The translations under genes and the position numbers were made by a program. Shown here piece after piece: positions 15,901 through 23,645 of a stretch of 35,786 nucleotides of DNA (within the stretch, counting starts at the first letter, position 1; each line of letters begins with the position of its first letter). This DNA comes from Sinorhizobium sp. 8-89 (GTDB lineage Bacteria > Pseudomonadota > Alphaproteobacteria > Rhizobiales > Rhizobiaceae). The stretch covers positions 176,145 through 211,930 of the forward strand of contig NZ_JASKLR010000010.1 in NCBI RefSeq assembly GCF_030124325.1, read 5' to 3'. The notes under the pieces were generated by a model. It had not been told where the DNA came from. It did no database searches and saw nothing but the letters and a program-made list of their open reading frames with translations.

Positions 15901-17644
15901 TCACCGTGTCGCTGTCGGTTTGCGCGCCGCCGCTGCCGGTGTTCCTGCCATCGTTTATCGTCGCGGTCAGCGTCACATTGCCCGTGGCGTCGGCGGCCGT
16001 CGTATAGGCGACGCTGGAGGCGGCGATGAAGGCATTGATGTCGGCGATCGTGCCGGTGAGGGTCAGCGCGGTCCCGCTTCCGCCGACCGTCACGCCACCA
16101 CCGCTGGTGGCGGCAAGGCTTCCGGCGCCGACCGACAGCGTGACGGTTACGCTTGCACCACCCGCGTCGGTGTCGGCGAAGCTGATCCCTGTGATCGCGG
16201 ATGCAATGTCTTCGACGACGCTGATGCTGGCCGGAGCCGTCACCTCAGGCGCGTCGTTGACCGACGTCACCGCGACGGTCTTGGTGGCGATATTGCTGCT
16301 TTCCAGCCCGTCATCGATCGCGAAGCTGATCGTTCTCGTCGCCGTCGCCGGCATATTCGAGCTGTTGGCATAGGTGACGGCGCGCAGTGCAGCCTGCCAC
16401 TCGGCCAGCGTCGCCGTGCCGCCCGCGGAGGTCAACGTCAGCACGCCGGTCGCGGCGTTGTAGGACGCCGTGATGTTGCCCATCGTCCCGCCGTCATTCG
16501 TGAAGCCGAGAACATCCTGGCCGGACTGGAAGTTGCCGGTGATGGCAACCGTGGCGGAGACGAGGGTGGTGTTGTCGCTGTCGGACACGGTAATGCTGCC
16601 GTCGACGGCGATCGTTGCACCGCCCTCGGCAAACGCGGTACTGCCGCCCGATGTGGTCACGACCGGAGCGTCATTCGGAGAAACGAGGTTTATCGTTGTC
16701 TGGGTCGATGCCGACGTGCCGCTCTCGGCATCGCGAACGGTCAGTGAGATGATTCTCGTGCCGCTCGGGGACCCACCCAGGTTGCTATAGGTAAGATTGT
16801 GAATGATGGCGTCGATTGCCGCAGTTGTTGCGCTGCCGTTGAGCGTGACCTGGAGGAAGCTCGAGCTGGTGCCGCCTCCACTCAACGTTCCGATCACTAC
16901 GCCGCCATAGGTGACATCGCTGCCGGAGATGCCGATCTGTCCGGCGGCGATGCCTTCGTTGCGCAAGCCGAGCGCATCTTCGCCCGCGATGCGCCCGGAA
17001 AGCGTGAAGCGAACCTGTCCGCCGCTCCAACCGGTGTTGTCGGTGTCGGTGACGGCGGCGAGACTGGCGGTGTCGACGAGGACGGCGCCCTGGCTGCCAC
17101 TGACGTAGTCCTTCGCGTCGGCGGCACCGAAATTCGCGACGACCGGTCGATTGTTCGAGTCGATCGTTATGTTGTCGAGCCAGAAGCTCATCGTGCCGGT
17201 CGTGGTCGTGTCCGGAATGATCATGTCGGCCAGGCTGAGCGACGTTCCCCTTACGACGGCGGGAACGCTGCCGCCAAAGCTCGCTCGATAGTAGTAGGGC
17301 CCGACACCGTCTCCGTGGATTCCGTCATCGGGCCAGGATGTGCTGTCGACATTCAGGGAGGGTGCCCAGCCGCCGCTGACCATCGGATCAGCGTTCACAC
17401 TGATCTGGTAATCGTAGAAGTCGATCAGCGCGCCGGTTGCGCTGGTGATGGTGATCGTGAACTGCTCGCCGCCATAGGCCGGGTCCTCGGTGAAGTTGAA
17501 CCGGCCGTTATCGAAATTCGCGCTCCAGTTGCCTTGCGCCGATATCGTGAAGACCAGCCCGCCGGCGCTGAGGGAGGTATCGGCCCCGCCCGCCGATCCG
17601 TCGGTGATTTGGCCGGCGGAAAAGTCGATCAATGTCTGCGCCAT
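12905..17644 (-). CDS. large cadherin-like / RTX surface or secreted protein
   Basis: A 1579-aa, acidic, cysteine-free repeat protein, probably exported by a type I system. An N-terminal ~160-residue region (MAQTLIDFSAGQITDG onward) resembles no domain I can name. About four cadherin-like repeats, joined by VNDAP-type linkers, occupy the first half (motifs such as ITDADAGG, GTIADINAFIAAS). Next comes a segment with VTIVVTFDKAIDVDT and ADLDYTSIDAL, then three CSPG/cadherin-type repeats with the signature RHNGSE. One more cadherin-like module precedes nonapeptide RTX repeats near residues 1420-1457 (GGGGNDTINGGAGKDTI and GGAGNDTF). The end is a C-terminal region like that of serralysin-type proteins. 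Calcium binding is expected. The ATG at 17644 is preceded by AGGAG; earlier codons to 17746 lack a ribosome site. No export genes are in the window. Confidence 0.86.
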   Translation of the reverse strand: MAQTLIDFSAGQITDGSAGGADTSLSAGGLVFTISAQGNWSANFDNGRFNFTEDPAYGGEQFTITITSATGALIDFYDYQISVNADPMVSGGWAPSLNVDSTSWPDDGIHGDGVGPYYYRASFGGSVPAVVRGTSLSLADMIIPDTTTTGTMSFWLDNITIDSNNRPVVANFGAADAKDYVSGSQGAVLVDTASLAAVTDTDNTGWSGGQVRFTLSGRIAGEDALGLRNEGIAAGQIGISGSDVTYGGVVIGTLSGGGTSSSFLQVTLNGSATTAAIDAIIHNLTYSNLGGSPSGTRIISLTVRDAESGTSASTQTTINLVSPNDAPVVTTSGGSTAFAEGGATIAVDGSITVSDSDNTTLVSATVAITGNFQSGQDVLGFTNDGGTMGNITASYNAATGVLTLTSAGGTATLAEWQAALRAVTYANSSNMPATATRTISFAIDDGLESSNIATKTVAVTSVNDAPEVTAPASISVVEDIASAITGISFADTDAGGASVTVTLSVGAGSLAATSGGGVTVGGSGTALTLTGTIADINAFIAASSVAYTTAADATGNVTLTATINDGRNTGSGGAQTDSDTVTLAVTPVNDGPVVTAPISIAVDEDTTTAINGITISDVDAGSASISVTLSLASGTLAGSSGGGVAVAGSGTGSLTLSGSIADINAFIAASNVTFTPAANTTSNVVLTALVNDGGNSGIGGALTTPATVTFVVTAVNDAPVNHVPGQQVIDDTDVPLIFSSVNGNAVTISDADAGGGTVRVTLTASNGVLALAGTTGLVFITGSGVADSTMTFEGTVADINTALNGMSFLPTGGYSGPASLQITTNDLGLAGSGGMQSDTDTIAINVDPPKVANVEGMFDTTYHMRDTVTIVVTFDKAIDVDTTGGRPTLLLETGAIDREAVYLGGSGSKTLTFAYTVQKGDSSADLDYTSIDALMLNGATIKGLNSLDALLTLPSVGGSHSIGGQNEIVIDGSFGAPSLTGDRQASLAEGASYTFTVEDFFSDPADNAADAVFTISAVNHGKFLVNGVEASQFTGAQLANGLVTFQHDGSEDDFAPFYVHVDDGTDRFLLSIDPINDAPIRTGDLKAAVAEGGSNKLTVADLNFTDPDGAAPYIEIQVSNLKNGVVFVDGAAATSFTAADIKNGLVIFRHNGSESSSASFQFTASDGYDTTPPVPAKFNFTVNPVNDAPRLTGDLKASVTEGGSYRLVAADLGFTDPDDAAAGIAFNVSGVTNGTVLVNGVAATRFTGAQLAAGLVTFRHNGSETTAASFKVAVEDGNEDLSAPVPATFTFTVSTANDAPTLALTQRLSAIAENASTASERKVADLLVTDDGLGSNVLTLAGADSALFAVHDKALWLKAGARLDFETNPFLDVSILVDDRTIGTGAEVTKAVPVSVTDAVERYVGSSGANTLTGTSAASEYFDGGGGNDTINGGAGKDTIVGGLGADRLTGGAGNDTFVFNLIDDSAKGFSGYVNNVAYGPASGAGYRDIITDFGNGDDVISLTAIDANTALAGNQAFTWRGKGEFTRKAGELIYKTFDTTGTANDKTIVYGDVTGDGRADFQIELSGLKQLVAGDFLL

Positions 17645-17933
17645 GTCTGCACTCCTGCGATGGTCCACCGGTCTGCTGGCGACAGCGGTGCCAAATGAAT
17701 ATCGGCGATTGCCGGCGTACGGACCGGAGTTGGGGCCGGCCGTCAAGGCTCTGGGCTCACCCGTCCCTGCTGATTATCGATCTACAGTGCCGATCGCGCT
17801 TCGAGGTGGGCGAAAAAATCACTGTAACATCTTGTTTAAATAAGATTTTTGTCTCTAATTTCGTTGAAGGCCAATGCCTTCGCCTCCGCCCCTCGTTCAC
17901 CCCCAAATTGCTGACGGTCCCCTTCGTCAATCC
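17645..17933. other. promoter region of the RTX protein
   Basis: About 290 bases between two minus-strand genes. An AT-rich patch at 17820-17860 contains ATCTT, eight bases, AAGAT and is the likeliest promoter area. No gene was recognised, and no terminator with U-tract for the reading direction of the RTX gene. Confidence 0.4.
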
Positions 17934-18704
17934 TTAAAGTCGCCACCTCAGGCCGACGCGCACCACATCGAAATCGAGGTCGTTTTCGAAACGCGGGAAG
18001 GCGCCGGCCGGGTCGATTGCCGCGCCAGTGGCTGTGACGTCGTCGAAATCGTAATGGAGATATTCGAGCGACGCCGACCAGTTCGGCGCGAGGCGCCATT
18101 CCGCCCCGGCGCCGGCCACCCAGCCGGTCTTGACGCCGCCGCCGGAGACATCCATGAGCCCGATTGTCGGGAAGGTCTGCGTGTCGAAGGCTCGAACGTC
18201 GATATCGGCGACCGCCAGACCGCCGGTCACGTAGAACAGGAGATCCTCGGCGGCGAGGCCAGCGCGCAGGCGCGCGGTCCCGACCCAATCGGTATCGAAG
18301 CTCGTTTGCGTGTCATCGACGATCTTCGATGCGCTGCCGGCGCCGAGATCCATCAGGTTGAAATCGATCGCGCCGCCGAACACCAACGACAACCCGTCGA
18401 TGTCCACCTGCCGATCGCATCCGGCCTCGACGCCGCCGATCGCTCCGTGGTCGTCGCTCTCGATCACCTCATAGGGTGCGCCGAGGCTGTTCCAGGATGT
18501 GCCCGTGCCGGCGAAGGGACCTTCGGTAAACGGCGAATCGCTCGCCTCTGCCTTGGCGTGGGCGTAACCTGCATGGGCGCCGACATAGCAGCCAGACCAG
18601 TTGCCTGACGCAGCGTCACTTGTGAGATCGCCGGCCTGCGCTCCGCAAGCGCCCAACAATAGCACTCCCGCGGCGAGCCCCGCGGACAAATTATGCCCGG
18701 ACAT
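17934..18704 (-). CDS. outer-membrane beta-barrel protein (Omp25/31 family)
   Basis: A 256-aa protein. The signal peptide covers about residues 1-24 (MSGHNLSAGLAAGVLLLGAC, then GAQA); the Cys in this region sits too close to the AQA site to suggest a lipoprotein. The barrel opens with WSGCYVGAHAGYAHAKAE and continues with strands such as LLFYVTGGLAVADIDV and WRLAPNWSASLEYLHYDFDD. It closes with VVRVGLRWRL, where the typical Phe is replaced by Leu. A second Cys (EAGCDRQ) could pair with that in SGCYVG. GAGGAATGC precedes the ATG. It lies upstream of the RTX gene in the same direction, but 290 bases separate them, so co-transcription is uncertain. Confidence 0.83.
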   Translation of the reverse strand: MSGHNLSAGLAAGVLLLGACGAQAGDLTSDAASGNWSGCYVGAHAGYAHAKAEASDSPFTEGPFAGTGTSWNSLGAPYEVIESDDHGAIGGVEAGCDRQVDIDGLSLVFGGAIDFNLMDLGAGSASKIVDDTQTSFDTDWVGTARLRAGLAAEDLLFYVTGGLAVADIDVRAFDTQTFPTIGLMDVSGGGVKTGWVAGAGAEWRLAPNWSASLEYLHYDFDDVTATGAAIDPAGAFPRFENDLDFDVVRVGLRWRL

Positions 18705-18866
18705 GCATTCCTCGTGAGGTCAGGAATTAGAAGCGATCGGCGAACGCCTTTCGCGTCATGCGAGCATAGAGGGTGCCAGGCGACAGGAAAAGCCGGAGGT
18801 AAGAATAACATTAATGGATATTTGCTTCCGCGCGAAGGGAAGAAATAATGCAACTATTCAACGCAT

Positions 18867-18902
18867 TACGGCGATCCATTCATTCTGAAAGGGATCGCCG
18901 TA
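18867..18902 (-). terminator. 11-bp hairpin downstream of the second GlxA-type gene
   Basis: TACGGCGATCC (18867-18877) and GGATCGCCGTA (18892-18902) form a perfect stem with a 14-base loop. It lies 51 nt after the stop of the regulator on the minus strand and 160 nt upstream of the outer-membrane gene. No U-tract is present. Confidence 0.5.
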
Positions 18903-18952
18903 CGTGTTTGGCTCCACTCCCCCTGTAAGATTTAGGAGGTGGTGTGGCAGAT

Positions 18953-19957
18953 TTAGCGCGCCATCTGCAGCGTTAGCTTGCGCTCGGCGCGCTCCTGCTG
19001 GGGCGAGCGATTGTAGAGCTCGCGATAACACTTGGAGAAATGCGAGGCGGAGACGAAGCCGCAGGCGACAGCCACCTCGACCACCGGCATCGACGATTGG
19101 ATCAGCAGATGACGGGCGCGGTCGAGCCGGATCTCCAGATAGTAGCGCGCCGGCGAGCGGCCCATTTCCTGGCGGAAAAGACGCTCGATCTGGCGGCGGG
19201 AGAGGTCGGCGTTCTCGGCGATTTCCAGCAGCGACAGCGGTTCGGCGAGATTGCTTTCCATCAGCTCGATGATCGACAGAACCTTGGAGTTCTGCACGCC
19301 GAGGCGGGCCCTGAGCGGCAGGCGCTGGCGGTCATGCGGTCCGCGCACACGGTCGGTCAGCGCCTGTTCGCAGACGCGATTGACGAGGCTCTCGCCGAAA
19401 TCCTGATCGATCAGGTTCAGCATCATGTCGAGCGAGGCGGTGCCGCCGGCGCAGGTATAAATGTTGCTGTCGATCTCGTAGAGGTCGGCATAGACCTCGG
19501 CCTGCGGGAAGCTTTCCGAGAAGCCGGGCAGGTTTTCCCAGTGGATGGCGCAGCGCTTCCCGGTCAGGAGGCCTGCGGATGCCAGCACATGGGCGCCGGT
19601 ACAGAGACTGCCGACGGCGACGCCGCGGTTGTAGACCTCGCGCAGCCAGGCGTTGACCGACTTGTTCTGGAAATCCTCGACATAAATGCCGGAACAGACG
19701 AGCACCATCGAGGGCCGGTTCTCGCCACCGAGAAACTTGCGCTCGTCGGCAAGGGAGGTGTTGACCTCGAGCGCGATGCCGCTGGAGGAAAAGACCTTCT
19801 GACCGTCGGTGGAGGCGAGGCGCCAAGTATAGGCCTCGTAACCGAGCATCCGGTTGGCGATGCGGAGCGTTTCGATCGCCGCCGAGAAGGGCAGCATGGA
19901 AAAGTTCGGCACCAGAAAGAAAACGAGCGAACGCTTTTTGGTCAGGGGTTTGTTCAT
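18953..19957 (-). CDS. GlxA-family AraC-type transcriptional regulator
   Basis: A 334-aa protein with an N-terminal DJ-1/PfpI-like domain (about residues 8-190; SLVFFLVPNFSMLPFSAAIE, and GSLCTGAHVLASAGLLTG with the Cys elbow). The C-terminal AraC domain (LLEIAENADLSRRQIERLF and VVEVAVACGFVSASHFSKCY) is complete. The ATG at 19957 has GGGAGG six bases upstream, the best site in the region. In-frame ATGs at 20029, 20035 and 20074 have no ribosome site, although the intervening residues could be coding. The relatives control choline, betaine or arginine-type catabolism, but the ligand of this one is not readable. It is divergent from dmeRF, with a 420-bp gap. Confidence 0.84.
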   Translation of the reverse strand: MNKPLTKKRSLVFFLVPNFSMLPFSAAIETLRIANRMLGYEAYTWRLASTDGQKVFSSSGIALEVNTSLADERKFLGGENRPSMVLVCSGIYVEDFQNKSVNAWLREVYNRGVAVGSLCTGAHVLASAGLLTGKRCAIHWENLPGFSESFPQAEVYADLYEIDSNIYTCAGGTASLDMMLNLIDQDFGESLVNRVCEQALTDRVRGPHDRQRLPLRARLGVQNSKVLSIIELMESNLAEPLSLLEIAENADLSRRQIERLFRQEMGRSPARYYLEIRLDRARHLLIQSSMPVVEVAVACGFVSASHFSKCYRELYNRSPQQERAERKLTLQMAR

Positions 19958-20380
19958 GAGGCCTCCCAGGCTTACGCTGCCCATATTCGTCGCGTGGAAC
20001 AGGTCGCTCGGCTTGTCAATTTGCGACATTGACATGGAAAGCCGCGACTGCAAAGAAATTTCCCATTGCGACATGGCGACAATGGCGACCGTCTCGGGCC
20101 GCTTTCCGGCAATTTTGTGAAAAAGCGACACAACGCGTGCGGTGCATGGCGCAATCTGGCAAAAAACGCTCCGGCTGAGTTGCGTTTGCGCTTGCGCCTC
20201 TTGGTTGTAACCTTGTTGATTGCGACCTCTCAAAAGGGCGCGTCGGGCGTGTCGGTATTTGACAAGGTTCTCTGGCGTGGCCGCAACGCGCGGTTCGAGC
20301 CTCATCAATACCGGAGGCGTCCTGCGCAGTCGCCCGGTTCGGCGGCGTTTCCAGCGAGCTTGCTCCTCAGGCAGATATAG
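19958..20380. other. long leader region between glxA-type gene and dmeR
   Basis: No gene is convincing here. TTGCGACAT occurs at 20021-20029 and at 20066-20074, with further GCGAC clusters nearby, which might be regulator-binding sites for the minus-strand gene. I did not find the TATA-flanked run of Gs usual for DmeR operators. Confidence 0.4.
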
Positions 20381-20437
20381 CACACGATCCGGAACCAAAC
20401 GAAACTGCTCGCCCGCGTCCGTCGCCTGAAGGGACAG

Positions 20438-20668
20438 ATGGAGGCGATAGAGCGTGCGCTGGAGGCCGAGCGGCCCTGCGGCGAAATCCTCAATCTGATG
20501 GCCTCGGTGCGCGGCGCGGTCCAGGGCCTTACTGTCGAGCTGATCGAGGACCATATTCGCGATCATATTGCCGCGCCGGGGACGGGCGCCGATCGCGAGC
20601 AGGAGCAGCGCGCCCGCGAGCAGGGCGCCGACGAATTGATCGAAGTCGTCAGGAGATACCTGAAATGA
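20438..20668 (+). CDS. dmeR: DmeR-like metal-sensing repressor (CsoR/RcnR family), start unclear
   Basis: Small all-helical repressor of the CsoR/RcnR/FrmR family, which in rhizobia and Agrobacterium (DmeR) represses a Ni/Co exporter. The conserved RPCGEILN (with the sensing Cys), SVRGAVQGLTVELIEDHIRDH and ELIEVVRRYLK are present. The family-conserved N-terminus HTIRNQTKLLARVRRLKGQ lies in the same frame from 20381 but is preceded by TAG, with no ATG, GTG or TTG in that stretch. The first ATG is 20438, which removes about 19 conserved residues including the first part of helix 1. Either a non-canonical start is used or the 5' end has decayed. The stop overlaps the dmeF start (ATGA), so the two are coupled. 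Confidence 0.72.
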   Translation: MEAIERALEAERPCGEILNLMASVRGAVQGLTVELIEDHIRDHIAAPGTGADREQEQRAREQGADELIEVVRRYLK

Positions 20669-21630
20669 GCAAGGCCCGCCTTTCCGCCTCGTCCGACCAC
20701 GATCATGTCTTTCTCGGCGAGAATCACCAGCGCAACGAGCGCCGCACCTGGTTCGTCATTGCGCTGACCGCGACGATGATGGTCGCGGAAATCGCGGCGG
20801 GCACGTATTACGGATCGATGGCGCTTGTCGCCGACGGCTGGCATATGTCGACGCATGCCGCCGCCATGCTGATTGCGGCGCTGGCCTACCTCTTTGCCCG
20901 GCGCAACGCCCGCAACCGCCGTTTCACCTTCGGCACCGGCAAGCTCGGCGATCTCGCCGGTTTCGCGAGCGCGATCGTGCTTGCGCTGATTGCACTGCTG
21001 ATCGGATGGGAAAGCCTCGTCCGCCTCATGAACCCGGTGGCGATCAGCTTCCCGCAGGCGATTTCCGTCGCCGTGTTCGGCCTCGTCGTCAATCTCGTCA
21101 GCGCCTGGCTGCTCCGCGATGACCATTCCCATCATCAGCACGGCCATGATCATCACCAGCAGCACGACGGTCGTGATCATGCGCACAGCGCGGTCGGCCA
21201 CGGCCGCGACAACAACCTGCGCGCCGCCTATCTGCACGTGCTGGCAGATGCGTTGACCTCGATCCTGGCGATCGTCGCGCTGGCGGCGGGAAGTCTTTAC
21301 GGCTGGCTGTGGCTCGATCCCTTGATGGGCGTTGTCGGCGCGCTGGTCATCGCCCGCTGGTCCGCGGGCCTGATCCGCGACGCCGGCAGCGTGCTTCTGG
21401 ATTACATCCCGGCGGGCGAGGATCTGCCGGGGCAGATCCGTGCTGCGATCGAGAGGGACGGCGACCGCATCACCGATCTCCACGTCTGGCAGCTCGGCCC
21501 CGGCCATCACGGCGCCATCGTTTCGCTGGTGACGAAAAGCCCGCAAAGCCCGTCGCTCTACCGTGACAAGCTCCGACATCTCCACGAACTTTCCCATGTG
21601 ACGGTCGAAGTCGAGCGCCTGGCGGCGTGA
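20665..21630 (+). CDS. dmeF: cation diffusion facilitator, Ni/Co efflux (DmeF)
   Basis: A 321-aa inner-membrane CDF transporter that exports divalent cations, here most likely Co(II)/Ni(II), by proton antiport. Six hydrophobic segments are seen between about residues 22 and 250. Metal-site motifs are in helix 2 (LVADGWHMSTH, with the D and H residues) and helix 5 (NLRAAYLHVLADALTS). A His-rich cytoplasmic loop (DHSHHQHGHDHHQQHDGRDH) lies at about residues 153-172, and the C-terminal cytoplasmic domain follows. A membrane charge pattern with HxxxD pairs is typical of the DmeF type. It overlaps the upstream dmeR by four bases (ATGA), and AGGAG lies before its start. Regulation by DmeR is expected from the known operon, but operator sites were not found. 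Confidence 0.9.
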   Translation: MSKARLSASSDHDHVFLGENHQRNERRTWFVIALTATMMVAEIAAGTYYGSMALVADGWHMSTHAAAMLIAALAYLFARRNARNRRFTFGTGKLGDLAGFASAIVLALIALLIGWESLVRLMNPVAISFPQAISVAVFGLVVNLVSAWLLRDDHSHHQHGHDHHQQHDGRDHAHSAVGHGRDNNLRAAYLHVLADALTSILAIVALAAGSLYGWLWLDPLMGVVGALVIARWSAGLIRDAGSVLLDYIPAGEDLPGQIRAAIERDGDRITDLHVWQLGPGHHGAIVSLVTKSPQSPSLYRDKLRHLHELSHVTVEVERLAA

Positions 21631-21763
21631 GGTCCCGCGCTCGCTGCCCCTGTGCAACGCTCGGTTGGCCCGGGAGTGGAGGATTGCTGCAGAAAGTTGC
21701 CTATGGCACGGAAGCATCCGTTAGGTTATCCAGCGTACCCAAGGCGCCCGAAGGAGGACGCGT

Positions 21764-22840
21764 GTGAGCGGTACGATGCATTTTCTGAACAGTCTGGGTC
21801 TGATGGCTTTACTGGCCATCTTCTACGGCTCGCTGCTGCGCCGACGCATGTCAAGTGCGCTGCGGAAAGTGGTGATGGGCGTGCTGTTCGGCGGTGCGGC
21901 GGCGATCGCGGTTTTCCAACCCATCTATCTTGGCTCCGGCGTGCTGGTCGATGCGCGCAACCTCATTGTCGGCTGCGCTTCCGCATTCTTCGGCCCGCTC
22001 GGGGCTTCCGCCACGCTGATTATCACTGCCATCGCCCGCGTCCACGCCGGCGGAATCGGATTGTCGGCCGGGCTTGCATCCATGGTCATCGCCTATCTGA
22101 TGGGAGTCATCTGGGCGCGATCGGTGCGATCGCGGTTGAACAGCACCTTCGTGAGCTTCCTCGCGCTTGGCGCGATGATTTCGCTCAGCCTGCTCGGCGC
22201 GGTGCTGCTGCCGGCGGTGCTTCGAACGAAACTTTTGTCCGAGATCGGTGCCTTCAGCGTCGGCTTCAATCTCTTCGGAGCGGTCATTCTCGGCGGCTTC
22301 ATCGATAGGGAACGGCGGCACGCGGCGCGTGAGTCGCGGCTCAGCAATGAAGCAAAGACCGATCCGCTGACCGGTCTCCTGAACCGGCGCAGTTTCCAGG
22401 AGCGATACGAACGGCAGGCGCAGGAACGCAACCGCATCGGCTCGGCCCTGCTGGTCGTCGATCTCGACCACTTCAAGGATATCAACGACGCCAATGGCCA
22501 CGACGTCGGGGATATCGTGCTGCAGTCCGTCGGCCGTCTGCTGAGCGGCACCGTACGGCAAAGCGATGTCGTCGCCAGAATGGGCGGCGAGGAGTTCGTG
22601 GTTTTCCTGCCGAACACGGAATTCGGTAACGCGAGGTCATTGGCGGAGCGCATCCGGCAGAACGTTCAGGGGGCGGGCCTCGAGGTGGATGGCAGGCAGA
22701 TCAGCATCACCACAAGCGTTGGCGGACACTGGCACCACGGCATCGTCGATCTCGCCGTGGCGCTGAAGCAGGCCGACGTCGCCCTCTACCGGGCGAAGGA
22801 AGGCGGCCGCAACAGGGTGGAGTTCAACCTGGCCGCCTGA
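21764..22840 (+). CDS. membrane diguanylate cyclase with 5TMR-LYT sensor
   Basis: A 358-aa cyclic-di-GMP synthase. Residues 5-180 hold about five transmembrane segments of the 5TM/LytS-like kind, including DARNLIVGCASAFFGPLGA. A short coil at about 182-198 leads to a complete GGDEF domain at 199-358. The active motif is GGEEF (274-278). The inhibitory I-site RQSD (265-268) precedes it by the canonical five residues, so feedback inhibition by cyclic-di-GMP is expected. DLDHFKDINDANGHDVGD carries the other catalytic residues. The start is GTG at 21764, supported by AGGAGG six bases upstream; an ATG at 21776 is too far from it. The gene is not linked to an obvious partner. Input signal is unknown. 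Confidence 0.9.
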   Translation: MSGTMHFLNSLGLMALLAIFYGSLLRRRMSSALRKVVMGVLFGGAAAIAVFQPIYLGSGVLVDARNLIVGCASAFFGPLGASATLIITAIARVHAGGIGLSAGLASMVIAYLMGVIWARSVRSRLNSTFVSFLALGAMISLSLLGAVLLPAVLRTKLLSEIGAFSVGFNLFGAVILGGFIDRERRHAARESRLSNEAKTDPLTGLLNRRSFQERYERQAQERNRIGSALLVVDLDHFKDINDANGHDVGDIVLQSVGRLLSGTVRQSDVVARMGGEEFVVFLPNTEFGNARSLAERIRQNVQGAGLEVDGRQISITTSVGGHWHHGIVDLAVALKQADVALYRAKEGGRNRVEFNLAA

Positions 22841-22895
22841 CTGGAACGTCCGGGACCATTTGCATCGGGAGAAGCCGCGAACCAATGCCCACAAA

Positions 22896-22927
22896 CAAAA
22901 AGGGCATTCCGTTTCGGGAATGCCCTT
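22896..22927 (-). terminator. intrinsic terminator of the DUF1127 gene
   Basis: On the minus strand the stem AAGGGCATTCC/GGAATGCCCTT (11 bp, six-base loop) is followed by a T-rich tract (TTTTTGTTTGT). It lies 52 nt after the stop of the gene at 22980 and also faces the end of the diguanylate cyclase gene. Confidence 0.82.
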
Positions 22928-22979
22928 GAGAGGTCAAGTCTTGCCCGATGTCGGGCGGGAGGACATTTGGCGTCGGCGC

Positions 22980-23177
22980 TCATTGTTCGGTCTTGTGAAC
23001 CTCGTCGTCGGCGGACGGGAAGCCGATATCCTTCAGGGTGTCGTAGGAAAGGCTTTCCAGGACGACTTCATTGCGGTGCCGCTTCCAGGCGGCCCAGGCG
23101 CGGGCGCGCAGGTTGAACAGGCCGGGCAGGGCGGACAGCCCGTGGCTCGATGACGATGATGACTGGTTCGTGGACAT
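22980..23177 (-). CDS. DUF1127 domain protein, 65 aa
   Basis: A small basic protein with the Arg-rich DUF1127 helix in the second half: ARAWAAWKRHRNEVVLESLS, then YDTLKDIGFP, the usual LSDYxLKDIGL-like end. DUF1127 proteins of Rhodobacter and Agrobacterium influence RNA turnover and sRNA regulation; a role here is inferred. The N-terminus is Ser-rich. AGAAGGAA precedes the ATG. An intrinsic terminator follows. An inverted-repeat cluster lies about 75 bp upstream (23249-23281). Confidence 0.85.
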   Translation of the reverse strand: MSTNQSSSSSSHGLSALPGLFNLRARAWAAWKRHRNEVVLESLSYDTLKDIGFPSADDEVHKTEQ

Positions 23178-23248
23178 TTCTGGTTCCTTCTGAGTCTCTC
23201 AAAAGGTCGCGACCATGAAAGTACATATGGTGCAACCTCATTGATCAT

Positions 23249-23281
23249 TCAAACGAATATGTTTGATGCTTTTCATCAAAC
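23249..23281. promoter_or_regulatory. overlapping inverted repeats upstream of the DUF1127 gene
   Basis: TCAAAC-N6-GTTTGA (23249-23266) overlaps GTTTGATG-N5-CATCAAAC (23261-23281), giving three half-sites. The 9-mer TCAAACGAA occurs here (23249-23257) and again at 23815-23823, just before the LysR gene. This suggests one regulator acts at both places; alternatively the second repeat is a terminator for the gene ending at 23301. Confidence 0.45.
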
Positions 23282-23300
23282 ATGGTGATCGGTTGCCGCC

Positions 23301-23645
23301 TTATGAAACAACTTTATCCGATGGCGTCACCGGTTGTTGTTCCGCGAGTAACAGGTCATTCCTGACCCGTGCAGGAAGTTTCGCCAGTTCGCGGCGGGTT
23401 TCCACCCGGTTCCTGGCAATGTTGCTCGCGTGCCGCCTTGTGGCGATCCGGTCGATGATGGACCGGGCGTGCGACAGGAGGGCGAGGACGATGTCGCCGT
23501 CTCCGGCGATCTTCGAGGGAAGCGCTGCGGCTTCCGGCTGAAGCCGAACGATCGCGTCCTGCCTGGCATCGGCTGCCATCTGCCTGCCGGCTTTGACGTA
23601 AGAGGCATTGCCATGCGGTGTAATCACCAATGTCAACGCAGACAT
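23301..23645 (-). CDS. hypothetical protein, 114 aa
   Basis: Unrecognised soluble protein. The N-terminal third (MSALTLVITPHGNASYVKAG) resembles a small beta region, and the remainder is helical and Arg/Ala-rich (SHARSIIDRIATRRHASNIA, then NRVETRRELAKLPARVRNDL). The C-terminal helix with many Arg residues vaguely resembles DUF1127-type basic helices, but I cannot assign that family. The ATG at 23645 is supported by AGGAGG; the open frame to 23801 lies in the promoter region of the divergent LysR gene. It is followed by the 65-aa DUF1127 gene in the same direction. Confidence 0.65.
   Translation of the reverse strand: MSALTLVITPHGNASYVKAGRQMAADARQDAIVRLQPEAAALPSKIAGDGDIVLALLSHARSIIDRIATRRHASNIARNRVETRRELAKLPARVRNDLLLAEQQPVTPSDKVVS

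Noticed and set aside
14693..16747. A 684-codon open frame on the plus strand inside the RTX gene
   Set aside because: It is antisense to the repeat protein, its product is a random Arg/Gly/Asp mix with no domain, and its openness follows from the GC-rich codon pattern of the true gene.
19958..20566. The 203-codon N-terminal extension of the second GlxA-type gene
   Set aside because: It overlaps dmeR in antisense, has no similarity, and the ATG at 19957 has the only good ribosome site.
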